NCBI GenBank assembly: GCA_900554875.1
Contig: USJA01000015.1
Coordinates: forward strand, 1-13,941
DNA: 13,941 bases
Direction of reading: 5' to 3'
From: an uncultured Clostridium sp.
GTDB lineage: Bacteria; Bacillota; Clostridia; TANB77; CAG-465
Part shown: piece after piece, positions 1 to 8,560 of the stretch
How the letters are laid out: each line of letters begins with the position of its first letter
How positions within the stretch are numbered: position 1 is the stretch's first letter
Made by a program: the position numbers and the translations under genes
The notes under the pieces: generated by a model
Told to the model about the DNA's origin: nothing
Seen by the model: the letters and a program-made list of their open reading frames with translations, nothing else
Database searches by the model: none

Positions 1-984
1 ATAGTAGCAGTTATTTTTGCTATAATTATTGCACTGATAATTTTTCAGTGTATTACTATCATTTATTATTTCTTGTACCATTTCAGATACATTATTATAA
101 GCCAATAAATAATGACAATTAAGTTTATTTTTAAACCAAGTAATTTGTCTTTTAGCATAATGCCTTGTTGATTTTTTTAGATCTTCAACACATTCTTCTA
201 ATGTCCTACATCCCTCGAAATATTTAAAAAATTCTTTGTACCCTATTGCCTGCATACATGTATTCTCTTTACTTAATTTCATATCATATACCATTTTAGC
301 TTCATCTAAAATGCCTTCTTCAATCATGTCATCAATTCTTTTGTTAATTCTTTTATACAGCTCGTCCCTGGGAAAATCAATGTAGTATACATAAAAATCA
401 TATTTCGGATGGTAAAAGTTTTTCAATCTTTCTTTTTCCTCTTTCATATGTATAGATTTTAATTTGCCAGAGTTATTTGCAAGCTCTAAAGCTCTAATAA
501 CTCTTTTTACATTGTTAGGATGTATAACTTCTGCACTTTTAGGATCAGTTTCTAATAATTTTTTATATAAATATTCTTTCCCTTTTTCCTTTAGTACTTT
601 TTCTAATTCTTCTCTATAATCGTTATGTTCAACTTTATTTTCAAAACTCATATCATATACAATAGAATTAAAATATAGTCCTGTCCCACCAACAATAATT
701 ACATTTTTATTTCTTTTTATAATTTCATCTATTTTATCATAGCACATATTTTTAAAATCTGCAACACTGAATTTATCTTCAATATTACAAATATCAATCA
801 TATGATGTGGAATATTTTCCATCTCATTTTTTGTTATCTTTGCTGTACCAATATTTAGTCCCCTATATATTTGCATAGAATCAGCAGAAATTATCTCTGC
901 ATCTATCTTTTTAGCTAAGGCTATACTTAAAGCTGTTTTACCTGAAGCCGTGGCACCACCAATACATATTATCTTTTTTCTCAT
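1..984 (-). CDS. miaA: tRNA dimethylallyltransferase MiaA (3' end off window)
   Basis: This enzyme transfers a dimethylallyl group to N6 of A37 in tRNAs reading codons that start with U. I translated the minus strand by hand: ATG at 984, and the frame stays open for 328 codons to base 1, so the stop codon lies outside the window. Visible family signatures are the P-loop GGATASGKT (residues 9-17; the usual form is GPTASGKT), DSMQIYRGLNIGTAK (35-49), PHHMIDI, VGGTGLY, QAIGYKE and TRHYAKRQITWF. MiaA is usually about 310 residues, so nearly all of it is present; the last visible residues are Asn/Tyr/Cys-rich and not conserved. The ribosome binding site AAGGAAA lies in the last codons of mutL and the two genes are 2 bases apart, so it is the distal gene of the mutS-mutL operon and probably translationally coupled. 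Confidence 0.95.
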   Translation of the reverse strand, partial: MRKKIICIGGATASGKTALSIALAKKIDAEIISADSMQIYRGLNIGTAKITKNEMENIPHHMIDICNIEDKFSVADFKNMCYDKIDEIIKRNKNVIIVGGTGLYFNSIVYDMSFENKVEHNDYREELEKVLKEKGKEYLYKKLLETDPKSAEVIHPNNVKRVIRALELANNSGKLKSIHMKEEKERLKNFYHPKYDFYVYYIDFPRDELYKRINKRIDDMIEEGILDEAKMVYDMKLSKENTCMQAIGYKEFFKYFEGCRTLEECVEDLKKSTRHYAKRQITWFKNKLNCHYLLAYNNVSEMVQEIINDSNTLKNYQCNNYSKNNCYY

Positions 985-986
985 AT

Positions 987-2966
987 TTATTTCCTTAAAA
1001 ATTTTCTCTCTATTTCGTATCTGCTCATTTCAAAAGCTGTTGGTCTTCCATGTGGACATGTAAATGGATTTTCAAGTTTTACCATCTTATCTATTAATGA
1101 AGTTTGTTCCTTTACATCTAGTTTCATATTTCCTTTTACAGCAGCTTTACATGCAAGTGTAGCTAAAAATCTATGCTCTTTTTCTTCCTTTTCAGTTTTA
1201 ACAACTCCAAGTATCTCATCAATGATATCTTTAAACATTCCAGTATAATCAATATTATATCCAATGTTTGGTACACCTGAAATCTTTATTGTTTTTTCAT
1301 CGAACTCATCTAGTATAAATCCTGCTCTTTCAAACATTGACATATTATCCATAACAATATCTTTTTCCTTTGGAGTAAGTTCTACTAATGCAGGTATTAA
1401 CATCATTTGAATATTCCTATCAGTAGAATAATAGCTTTCTTTAAATTCTTCAAATAAAAGTCTTTCATGAGCTGCATGTTGGTCTATAACATACATTTTT
1501 TCCTCTATTTGTATAATTATATATGTATTAAAAATATTACCTATATACTTGTATAATACTTCTTTTTTAATGTTATTTTCATCTCTAATATTACTGTTAA
1601 TATTTTCTTGACTTACATTGTCCACATTTACTTCTTCTTTTTGAATATTTTTGACTGAGTTATCCACATTATTAATATGTTCATTTGTGTTATCAAATTT
1701 ATTTTCTATTTCATAGGTTAGAGGTTTATTACTATTTATACTAGAAATATCTTGTACAGTTTTTGTATTTAAATCTTCATTTTCTTTTTTTGCAATATCA
1801 TATATATTTAATTTTGGTTCTTCCACTGCATAAGTACTTTTTGGATTAAATTTAAATTCAAACTTCTTTTCTTTTATATTATCTTTAATTACTCCCGTAT
1901 TTTTTAAATCACAGCTAATTCTACTTATACTTTCATCTTCTAATTTTTTTATGTTTGTAAATGGACTATCCTCTCTATTTTTATTTTCTATAGCTTGTCT
2001 TACTGCGTGATAAACTACATCAAAAACTGAGGTCTCATCTTCAAATTTTACTTCAAGTTTAGCTGGATGGACATTTACATCTAAATGATTTGGACTCATA
2101 CATAAATTTATAACACAAAATGGAAATTTATTTATTGCATACTTTTCACTGCATGCCCTATCTAAAGCTGCATTAATAGTTTTATCTTTTATATATCTTG
2201 AATTTACAAAGGTAAATTGATGCATTCTAGTAGATCTTGAAATTTTAGGAAGGCCGATAACACCACTTACACTCATTGAATTATATTCATATTCTACAGG
2301 TATAACATTATCATAAATTTCTCTTCCAAATATATCATAAATGACTGATTTCAAATCAGATTTGCCTGATGTTTGCAAAACAGTTTTAGAATTATTTATA
2401 TACTTAAAACTAATACTTGGATTTGAAAGTGCCATTCTTCTAACTACATCTTCTATATATCCTGCTTCAGTCGAATCTTTCTTTAAGAATTTATATCTTG
2501 CAGGAACGTTATAAAATACATCAAATATCTCTATTTTAGTACCCTGAGTAGAGGCTGATGGTTCCACAAATTTTATTGTTCCAGCATCAACGAAAGCCTT
2601 AGTACCAATATCTTCATTCTCATTTTTACTAATTAATGATACCTTAGAAATAGCAGCAATAGAAGCTAAAGCCTCTCCTCTAAATCCCATAGAAGTTATA
2701 CTAGCTAAATCTTCTTCTTTTCTAATTTTACTTGTAGCATGTCTTTCAAAGGCCATTTCAACATCATCTGATGCAAAGCCTTTTCCATTATCTTGAACTC
2801 TTATATACTTTATTCCGCCATTTCGTATTTCAACCGTAATTGATGTTGCTTTAGCATCTATAGCATTCTCCACTAATTCTTTTACAATTGAAGCTGGTCT
2901 ATCAACAACTTCACCTGCAGCTATTTTATTTACTGTATGTTCATCTAAAAGAACAATATTTCCCAT
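987..2966 (-). CDS. mutL: DNA mismatch repair protein MutL
   Basis: MutL links MutS mismatch recognition to strand removal. The N-terminal GHKL ATPase is complete: ELVENAID (Glu33, Asn34), DNGKG (59-63), HATSKI (76-81) and GFRGEA (94-99). A long, poorly conserved, Asn/Lys-rich linker covers roughly residues 330-470. The C-terminal domain carries the endonuclease motif DQHAAHE starting near residue 495, an ACKAAVK motif and a C-terminal CPHGRPT metal-site motif, so this is the nicking MutL typical of bacteria without MutH. The length, 659 residues, is normal. The start ATG follows an AGGAGGT site at 2971-2977; the TAG stop of the upstream gene (2976-2978) sits in this site, which suggests translational coupling. 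Confidence 0.97.
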   Translation of the reverse strand: MGNIVLLDEHTVNKIAAGEVVDRPASIVKELVENAIDAKATSITVEIRNGGIKYIRVQDNGKGFASDDVEMAFERHATSKIRKEEDLASITSMGFRGEALASIAAISKVSLISKNENEDIGTKAFVDAGTIKFVEPSASTQGTKIEIFDVFYNVPARYKFLKKDSTEAGYIEDVVRRMALSNPSISFKYINNSKTVLQTSGKSDLKSVIYDIFGREIYDNVIPVEYEYNSMSVSGVIGLPKISRSTRMHQFTFVNSRYIKDKTINAALDRACSEKYAINKFPFCVINLCMSPNHLDVNVHPAKLEVKFEDETSVFDVVYHAVRQAIENKNREDSPFTNIKKLEDESISRISCDLKNTGVIKDNIKEKKFEFKFNPKSTYAVEEPKLNIYDIAKKENEDLNTKTVQDISSINSNKPLTYEIENKFDNTNEHINNVDNSVKNIQKEEVNVDNVSQENINSNIRDENNIKKEVLYKYIGNIFNTYIIIQIEEKMYVIDQHAAHERLLFEEFKESYYSTDRNIQMMLIPALVELTPKEKDIVMDNMSMFERAGFILDEFDEKTIKISGVPNIGYNIDYTGMFKDIIDEILGVVKTEKEEKEHRFLATLACKAAVKGNMKLDVKEQTSLIDKMVKLENPFTCPHGRPTAFEMSRYEIERKFLRK

Positions 2967-2975
2967 ATTTACCTC

Positions 2976-3608
2976 CTATCTTAATTCATTTATGCGTTTT
3001 ACTACTTCTTTTGTAGACGTTGATATATATTCTTCCAAATCTTCGTCAGTCAAAAAGTTTATTTTTGAACTATCTGATTTATTATTTAGAGTACTAATAT
3101 AACTATCAAAACATTTTATTAACACTTCATCTGCGAGTGCTTCTCTAATATTATTAGCTATTTTATCGACATCAAGGTTGTATTTTGATATAACCTTTTT
3201 ATTCACATTTAGATAATCAGAATAAATTTCTTTACTAAATTTATCAAAATCATAAACTTTTCCTGTCTTTAAATTTGTAACAAGACCTAAATTTTCATCA
3301 TGCCATTTTATATATTTTCCTACAAACTTTTCAAACCAAATTTTATCTTCTATTAAGTGAGCATATGTCCCTAGTGTCTTAAAGTCTAAAAGTTTAAAAG
3401 TATTATCTTGTATAAATTTATCCAAATCTGGTAAATGCATAACATTTCCATCCTCAACAACATATTTCAAATAGTGGGTTATTCCTCTATCAAATCCTGC
3501 CATTTTTTTTAAATCAGGCATTATACTTCCAGCTAAAAACTTATCAGATAAGTTAAGTTCTTCTTTTACCATATTTGATATACAAATATGTATTATCATA
3601 GATGCCAT
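2976..3608 (-). CDS. Zinc-dependent phospholipase C-like protein
   Basis: This 210-residue protein sits between mutS and mutL. The N-terminus resembles the zinc-dependent phospholipase C / S1-P1 nuclease-like fold seen in many clostridial proteins of unknown substrate: an early histidine (His7), a GSIMPD motif with Asp32, His45, His58 and then YAHLIED (His84, Asp88). These His/Asp residues are plausible metal ligands. There is no signal peptide, so it is probably cytoplasmic, unlike the secreted toxin-type enzymes. The remaining C-terminal half is charged and helical with no motif I know. AAGGAGG precedes the ATG. The mutS stop is 13 bases upstream and the stop codon overlaps the mutL ribosome binding site, so it is co-transcribed with the repair genes. 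A role in repair is not shown. The family assignment comes from motif reading only. Confidence 0.65.
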   Translation of the reverse strand: MASMIIHICISNMVKEELNLSDKFLAGSIMPDLKKMAGFDRGITHYLKYVVEDGNVMHLPDLDKFIQDNTFKLLDFKTLGTYAHLIEDKIWFEKFVGKYIKWHDENLGLVTNLKTGKVYDFDKFSKEIYSDYLNVNKKVISKYNLDVDKIANNIREALADEVLIKCFDSYISTLNNKSDSSKINFLTDEDLEEYISTSTKEVVKRINELR

Positions 3609-3621
3609 TATATTTTCCTCC

Positions 3622-6219
3622 TTAGTTTAATTTTTCTTTTAATCTATACAAAACGTCTAAAGCATCTTTTGGAGATAATTCATCTAAATTAGTTTTCTCC
3701 AATATTTTTGTAATTTCAGCCATTTTGTAATTAAACATATCAACCTGTATTTCGTCTGTTGTAATTTTTTTCTTTCTATTATTTATACTTTTCTTTGCTA
3801 AATCTACATCTTCTAGTTCTCTTAATAATTGTTTTGCTCGTGATATAACAGATTTAGAAACTCCTGCAAGTTTGGCAACATATATACCATAGGACTCATC
3901 TGTTCCTCCTGGTACGATTTTTCTTAAAAAGATTACATCGTCACCTTTTTCTTTAACAGCAACTGAATAATTTTTTACACCTTCTACTTGATTTTCAATA
4001 TCAATTAATTCGTGATAATGAGTTGCAAACAAAGTTTTTGCTCCTATTTTTTCCTTATTTGCTATATATTCAACAGTTGCCCATGCAATTGAAAGTCCAT
4101 CATATGTTGAAGTTCCTCTTCCTATTTCATCAAGAATAATAAGGCTATTTTTTGTAGCATTTGTAAGAATATTTGAAAGTTCTTGCATTTCAACCATAAA
4201 TGTAGATTCCCCCATAGCCAAATCATCTGAGGCACCAATCCTTGTAAATATTCTATCAACAATACTTATATCAGCTTTTGTTGCAGGTACAAAAGAGCCA
4301 ATTTGTGCCATATATGTAATAAGAGCAACCTGCCTCATATATGTTGATTTACCAGCCATATTCGGCCCTGTAATTATTAAAAATCTATCATCATCATTGT
4401 TTAAGTATGTATCATTTGGAATAAAAGAGTCAGACTTTAAAGATTTTTCAACCACTGGGTGTCTTCCACCTTCAATTCTTATTTCTCCTGATTTTAATAT
4501 GTTTGGCTTCGTATAATTATAATTAATTGCAACTGTTGCAAAAGAACATAAAACATCTAAAATAGATACAACTCTTGCTGATCTTTGTATATCAATAACT
4601 TCTTTTGCTATTTCATTACGTATATTACAAAATATTTCATATTCTAAATCAATTAATTTTTCCTCTGCACCAAGTATTTTTTCTTCTATTTTTTTAAGTT
4701 CATCTGTTACATATCTTTCAGCACCAGCAAGTGTCTGCTTCCTAATATATCTATCTTCTGGCACCATATTTTTATATGAATTTGTAACCTCTATATAATA
4801 TCCAAAAACCCTATTATATCCTATTCTAAGCCATTTTCCTTTAATTCCCGTTAATTCTTTTTCTTTAGCCTCAAGTTCCATAAGCCATTTTTTTCCATCT
4901 TTTGAAGCATTTCTGTACTCATCAATTTGTTCATTGTACTCACTCTTAATTATTCCACCTTCTTTAATTGAAATAGGCGGATCATCAACAATGGAATTAT
5001 TAATTAAAGTGTATATATTTTCTAATGTATTAAATTCACTATACAAATCATTTATATATGTATCATTATTAGTATTTATAATATCTCTTAATATATTCTT
5101 AATTTTAGGTAATTTTTCAAGAGATGTTTTTAAAGATACTAATTCTCTTGCATTAGCAGATGAACTAACTATTTTTGATATAAGTCTTTCCATATCGTAA
5201 ACTGATTTTAAATTTTCAATAAGTTCATCCATTAGCATTTTGTTTTGTATTAAAGTTTCAACTGCATTTTGCCTTTTTATAATTTCATCATAATTTAGCA
5301 AAGGAGCCTCAATCCAACTTCTAAGTCTTCTTCCTCCCATAGCTGTTGTTGTATTGTCAAGTACCCAAAGAAGACTCCCTCTTTTTGTCTTTTCCCTATT
5401 AGATTCTAATATTTCAAGATTTCTTCTTGTTGAAGAATCAAGTTGCATGAATATTTCTGTACTATATTTCTCAATATTATTTATTTGGTCAATATTTGTT
5501 TTTTGGGTTTCATCAATATAGTTTAAAAGCAAATTAACACAATTTTTTTCTATCTCATCTAAGTTATTATTTATACTTGCATTATCATATACAGTTGTAT
5601 TTGATATATTATTGCTATATGACATATATAAATCAAATAATTTAGTTATTTGACTTACAAGAGAAATGTCCTTTTTAATACTATCATGAAGTATAACTTC
5701 AGATGGTAAAACTCTTGATATTTCATTTATAAGTTTTATATCACTATCTATACCATTAAAACTTGTAACTTTAAATTCACCTGTAGATATATCACAAAAC
5801 GAAAAAGCTATGTTACTTTTCTCTCTTATAATTGATGCAATATAATTATTCTTTTTTTCATCTAGCATTGTAATGTCTGTTATTGTGCCTGGTGTTATAA
5901 TTTTTACAACATCTCTTTTTACAAGTCCTTTTGCATTTTTAGGATCTTCTACTTGTTCACAAATTGCTACTTTATATCCTTTTTCAACCATTTTAGGTAT
6001 ATATGTATTTATCGCATGAAATGGTATACCACACATCGGAGCTCTTTGTTCTTGTCCACAATCTTTACCTGTTAAAGTTAATTCTAATTCCCTGCTACAT
6101 AATTCTGCTTGATCATAAAAAAGTTCATAGAAATCTCCTAATCTATAAAACAAAATACAATCTTTATATTTATCTCTAAGTTCTAAATACTGCTTCATCA
6201 TAGGTGTTACTTCTGCCAT
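3622..6219 (-). CDS. mutS: DNA mismatch repair protein MutS
   Basis: MutS recognises mismatches and small loops. The N-terminal domain has GDFYELF with the mismatch-wedge Phe30 and Glu32, followed by CGIPFHA. The C-terminal ATPase has Walker A GPNMAGKST (618-626) and Walker B with DEIGRGTS (near 697), then ATHYHEL. At 865 residues the length is normal for MutS1. Start choice: a longer reading begins at a GTG at 6231, but that GTG overlaps the Shine-Dalgarno GGAGGT (6224-6229), which is well spaced for the ATG at 6219; I use the ATG. It is the first gene of the operon mutS / phospholipase-like / mutL / miaA. Confidence 0.97.
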   Translation of the reverse strand: MAEVTPMMKQYLELRDKYKDCILFYRLGDFYELFYDQAELCSRELELTLTGKDCGQEQRAPMCGIPFHAINTYIPKMVEKGYKVAICEQVEDPKNAKGLVKRDVVKIITPGTITDITMLDEKKNNYIASIIREKSNIAFSFCDISTGEFKVTSFNGIDSDIKLINEISRVLPSEVILHDSIKKDISLVSQITKLFDLYMSYSNNISNTTVYDNASINNNLDEIEKNCVNLLLNYIDETQKTNIDQINNIEKYSTEIFMQLDSSTRRNLEILESNREKTKRGSLLWVLDNTTTAMGGRRLRSWIEAPLLNYDEIIKRQNAVETLIQNKMLMDELIENLKSVYDMERLISKIVSSSANARELVSLKTSLEKLPKIKNILRDIINTNNDTYINDLYSEFNTLENIYTLINNSIVDDPPISIKEGGIIKSEYNEQIDEYRNASKDGKKWLMELEAKEKELTGIKGKWLRIGYNRVFGYYIEVTNSYKNMVPEDRYIRKQTLAGAERYVTDELKKIEEKILGAEEKLIDLEYEIFCNIRNEIAKEVIDIQRSARVVSILDVLCSFATVAINYNYTKPNILKSGEIRIEGGRHPVVEKSLKSDSFIPNDTYLNNDDDRFLIITGPNMAGKSTYMRQVALITYMAQIGSFVPATKADISIVDRIFTRIGASDDLAMGESTFMVEMQELSNILTNATKNSLIILDEIGRGTSTYDGLSIAWATVEYIANKEKIGAKTLFATHYHELIDIENQVEGVKNYSVAVKEKGDDVIFLRKIVPGGTDESYGIYVAKLAGVSKSVISRAKQLLRELEDVDLAKKSINNRKKKITTDEIQVDMFNYKMAEITKILEKTNLDELSPKDALDVLYRLKEKLN

Positions 6220-6254
6220 ATTAACCTCCACTTTGTCTACAATTTTCCACAGTT

Positions 6255-6283
6255 ATTATATCAAAAAATACATTTAAATACAA
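6255..6283 (-). promoter_or_regulatory. Sigma-A-type promoter of the mutS operon
   Basis: On the minus strand TTGTAT (6278-6283), a 17-base spacer and TATAAT (6255-6260) lie about 36 bases upstream of the mutS ATG. The -10 is a perfect consensus and the -35 matches at four of six positions. It is the only good promoter seen before the four-gene operon. Confidence 0.75.
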
Positions 6284-6303
6284 GGAATTTGTCGAAATGA
6301 ATC

Positions 6304-6337
6304 AAAAAAGAAGTGAGTAGTTTTAACTACTCACTTC
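6304..6337 (-). terminator. Intrinsic terminator of the 6343-7026 gene
   Basis: Inverted arms GAAGTGAGTAGTT (6310-6322) and its complement (6325-6337) form a stem of up to 13 bp, followed on the minus strand by a run of six T (6304-6309). It lies just after the stop codon at 6343 and insulates mutS from the upstream unit. Confidence 0.9.
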
Positions 6338-6342
6338 CATAC

Positions 6343-7026
6343 TTAAATATCTTTTTCAATCTTAAGAATTCTTTTTTCAAAGATATTCCTTTCAATGCTT
6401 GGAATAAATTTTAACAATCTTTTTGCAACATATATTGCAAAAAGATCCAGAGTTTTCTGGTCCTTACACATCGTAAATATATCCATTTTTGCTAACCATT
6501 GTGTAATCAGTTTCGTTTGAAGAATTGGTTCCAAACAATCAAGCCGATATACATTCTTGTTATATCTTGAAGCTTTTAAAATAGCTTCTTCAAAAAATTC
6601 AATATCTTCATAAGGTATACACCTCTGAACGAAATCAGGTAATTCATTGTACTCCTTCCTTTTCTGATTATCCCCATTTTCATCCTCGATTACTTTGTTG
6701 ATGTAATCAATAACTTCCTGTGTAATAATCCTATTAGGCAAATATGAAAATTTTTCAATTTCCACGCTGTATTCAATATATACAGCATACTTACTTGACT
6801 TGTTTGTTTCCTCCTCTACAACAATAACAACTTTACTGTTACCACTGTTTTTAAATACTTCTTGAGTATTTTTTTTGGGAGAAACCTTAGAACCTGAAGC
6901 ATACACTCTCTTCCTATGGTAGGTATCTCTTGTCTGATTATAAAAGACTTCTGTTTTAAAGTCTTTTATTCCTTCAACAAAATAAATTTTCAAATTTTTA
7001 TTTTCTAACGTTTTTGTTACATACAT
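6343..7026 (-). CDS. Unrecognised 227-residue protein in its own transcription unit
   Basis: I do not recognise a family. The protein is highly charged, has no signal peptide and no membrane segment, and has two cysteines late in the chain. Roughly residues 1-105 look beta-rich with a Lys/Arg/Ser/Asn-rich loop (about 35-65), and the remainder looks helical (segments around EYNELPDFVQRCIPYED and LITQWLAKMDIFTMCKDQ). The ATG follows AAGGAGA at 7034-7040. It has its own perfect consensus promoter and its own strong terminator, and is unrelated to the operons on either side. Base composition is somewhat richer in G+C than mutS (19 of 60 bases at 6421-6480), which with the stand-alone unit hints at acquisition by transfer; this is inference only. 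Confidence 0.8.
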   Translation of the reverse strand: MYVTKTLENKNLKIYFVEGIKDFKTEVFYNQTRDTYHRKRVYASGSKVSPKKNTQEVFKNSGNSKVVIVVEEETNKSSKYAVYIEYSVEIEKFSYLPNRIITQEVIDYINKVIEDENGDNQKRKEYNELPDFVQRCIPYEDIEFFEEAILKASRYNKNVYRLDCLEPILQTKLITQWLAKMDIFTMCKDQKTLDLFAIYVAKRLLKFIPSIERNIFEKRILKIEKDI

Positions 7027-7090
7027 ATGTAAGTCTCCTTCAATATAATTAAATTTTTAATATATATAAACGACTGTCCGACCTATTAAT

Positions 7091-7119
7091 ATTATATCAT
7101 CTTTATTGCTTTATGTCAA
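7091..7119 (-). promoter_or_regulatory. Perfect consensus sigma-A promoter for the unknown gene
   Basis: On the minus strand TTGACA (7114-7119), exactly 17 bases, then TATAAT (7091-7096): both hexamers are exact consensus. The expected start is near 7084, leaving a leader of about 58 bases. The sequence GGTCGGACAGTCG (7071-7083), markedly more GC-rich than its surroundings and imperfectly two-fold symmetric, lies at the predicted transcript start and could be an operator or RNA element. Confidence 0.85.
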
Positions 7120-7153
7120 CTTTTAAACTTGATATAATAATTCATGATTTATA

Positions 7154-7678
7154 CTAAAGAAGATTAAGATTTACAAGAACTATAGACGAAACAATTGCAA
7201 CAAAATCGGCAATAAGACCTGCAATTAGAACGCCTCTTATTTTTTTTAACTTAACAGCTCCAAATAATATTGTAATTGTATACAAAGTAGTTTCTGTTGC
7301 CCCCATTATAACTGATGCCATTTTACCTGATATAGAATCTGCTCCAGAAGTTTTAAATATTTCCATAACAACTGACATAGAAGCTCCTCCTGATAGTGGT
7401 CTCATTATACATAGAGGAATAATATCTTCTGGTATTCCAAACTTTACTAGAAGAGGTTTAAAAGGATATAAAATGACATCTAAAGCACCTGTACTTTTTA
7501 AAAGACCAATAGATATCGTTATTGCAAGAATATATGGAAAAATATTATATACTACTTTTAGTCCATCTAGTGCCCCCTCAATGAATAGTTTAAATATATC
7601 CTTTTTTTCTTTTGCAGCTATAACAATAATAAAAAGTATCATAAGTGGAACTATACACATTATTATATAATTTAACAT
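7154..7678 (-). CDS. spmB: Spore maturation protein B
   Basis: SpmB is an integral membrane protein of the nucleoside-recognition (Gate) domain family, needed with SpmA for proper dehydration of the spore core. The sequence has about four hydrophobic segments and the family signatures MRPLSGGAS and GATETTLYTI. At 174 residues it is full length. The ATG is preceded by AAGGTGAT and lies 8 bases after the spmA stop, so the pair forms an operon. The transported or sensed substrate is not established. No terminator hairpin is visible between its stop and the promoter of the downstream gene. Confidence 0.93.
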   Translation of the reverse strand: MLNYIIMCIVPLMILFIIVIAAKEKKDIFKLFIEGALDGLKVVYNIFPYILAITISIGLLKSTGALDVILYPFKPLLVKFGIPEDIIPLCIMRPLSGGASMSVVMEIFKTSGADSISGKMASVIMGATETTLYTITILFGAVKLKKIRGVLIAGLIADFVAIVSSIVLVNLNLL

Positions 7679-7686
7679 ATATCACC

Positions 7687-8292
7687 TTACATCCTTTTGT
7701 TTAATATTTTTATTGAAATAATACCAGCTATAAGTGAAAGGCCTGTAACAATCCATACTGGTATAACAATTGAAGTTGGATTACTAGAGCCATACATAGC
7801 TCTTAAAGCAATCATACTGCTTGGTATAAGCTGCAAGGATGCTGTATTTAAGAGTACAAACGTTGTCATATTATTACTTGGGATATCCTTTTTATTATTA
7901 TCTTCATGTAATGATTTTATTGCTTTTATGCCATTTACTGTAGCAGCATTTCCTACACCAATTATATTTGTAGTTATATTCATACACATATATTCTTTTG
8001 AAGCATTACTCAAGTTATCTTTGCTAAACAAAAAACCTACTGTTTTACTAAAGACTTTAGATAGTTTCTTTATTACACTAGTTTTCTCAAAAATATTAAA
8101 TATTCCACTCCAAAAACACATCATACCAATTAATGTTATAACATTTTCAACTGCACTTTTTCCGCTATCCATTATACTTGATATAACGGAATCTGGATTA
8201 CCAAAAAAAACTGCAATTATTATACTTATACAAAGCATTGCTCCCCATATTTTAGACATAAACTTCACCCATTTAATTAAAATATATGACAT
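7687..8292 (-). CDS. spmA: Spore maturation protein A
   Basis: SpmA is the membrane partner of SpmB in spore core dehydration. Visible signatures are GVGNAATVNGIKA and LNTASLQLIPSSMIALRA, with hydrophobic segments near residues 15-30, 45-65, 145-165 and 175-195. The ATG at 8292 has AGGATG four bases upstream. A second ATG twelve codons in (before SKIWGAML) matches the usual family N-terminus better but has only a weak GGGTGA site, so the start is uncertain by 11 residues. In Bacillus the pair is controlled by sporulation sigma factors; I could not find a convincing sigma-E or sigma-A promoter upstream. Confidence 0.93.
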   Translation of the reverse strand: MSYILIKWVKFMSKIWGAMLCISIIIAVFFGNPDSVISSIMDSGKSAVENVITLIGMMCFWSGIFNIFEKTSVIKKLSKVFSKTVGFLFSKDNLSNASKEYMCMNITTNIIGVGNAATVNGIKAIKSLHEDNNKKDIPSNNMTTFVLLNTASLQLIPSSMIALRAMYGSSNPTSIVIPVWIVTGLSLIAGIISIKILNKRM

Positions 8293-8560
8293 ATTACATC
8301 CTATTATTCTTTACATATATTAAAATTTGTTATATAATAACCATACAAAATACTATAATATCTGTCTACCTTACATAATGTTAAAACTATAGTACTACGA
8401 CAGATAAGGAAAAAACTTGTACAAACCCTGAAATTTAACCATTCTGTCTATTGTATGAATTTGCTAATTTTATACATTTATTAAAATTTTGAATTATTTT
8501 TATGACATCGACAGATTTTAACTATTTTATTTACATAGCTCTAGCCTTTTAAGTATACCA
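8293..8560. other. Intergenic region: spmA 5' region and probable CRISPR leader
   Basis: This 268-base stretch has no gene on either strand. It lies upstream of spmA (minus strand) and on the leader side of the CRISPR array (plus strand). It holds four copies of a TCTGTC-type element in alternating orientation: 8361-8366, inverted at 8399-8404, direct again at 8443-8448 and inverted at 8510-8515. The first pair extends to an 8-bp stem (8359-8366 with 8399-8406). A second complementary pair (8351-8357 with 8388-8394) is interleaved with it. No promoter is clear enough to name. Confidence 0.6.

Noticed and set aside
4934..5200. Open frame on the plus strand inside mutS
   Set aside because: It lies wholly within the conserved mutS gene on the opposite strand, has no ribosome binding site of note and is hydrophobic only as a by-product of the antisense frame. 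The other plus-strand frames within spmA, spmB and the reverse transcriptase gene are rejected for the same reason.
6220..6231. Longer MutS start at GTG 6231 (adding MEVN)
   Set aside because: The GTG overlaps the Shine-Dalgarno sequence that serves the ATG at 6219. The same trap occurs for cwlJ, where GTG 10366 overlaps its own AAGGGG.
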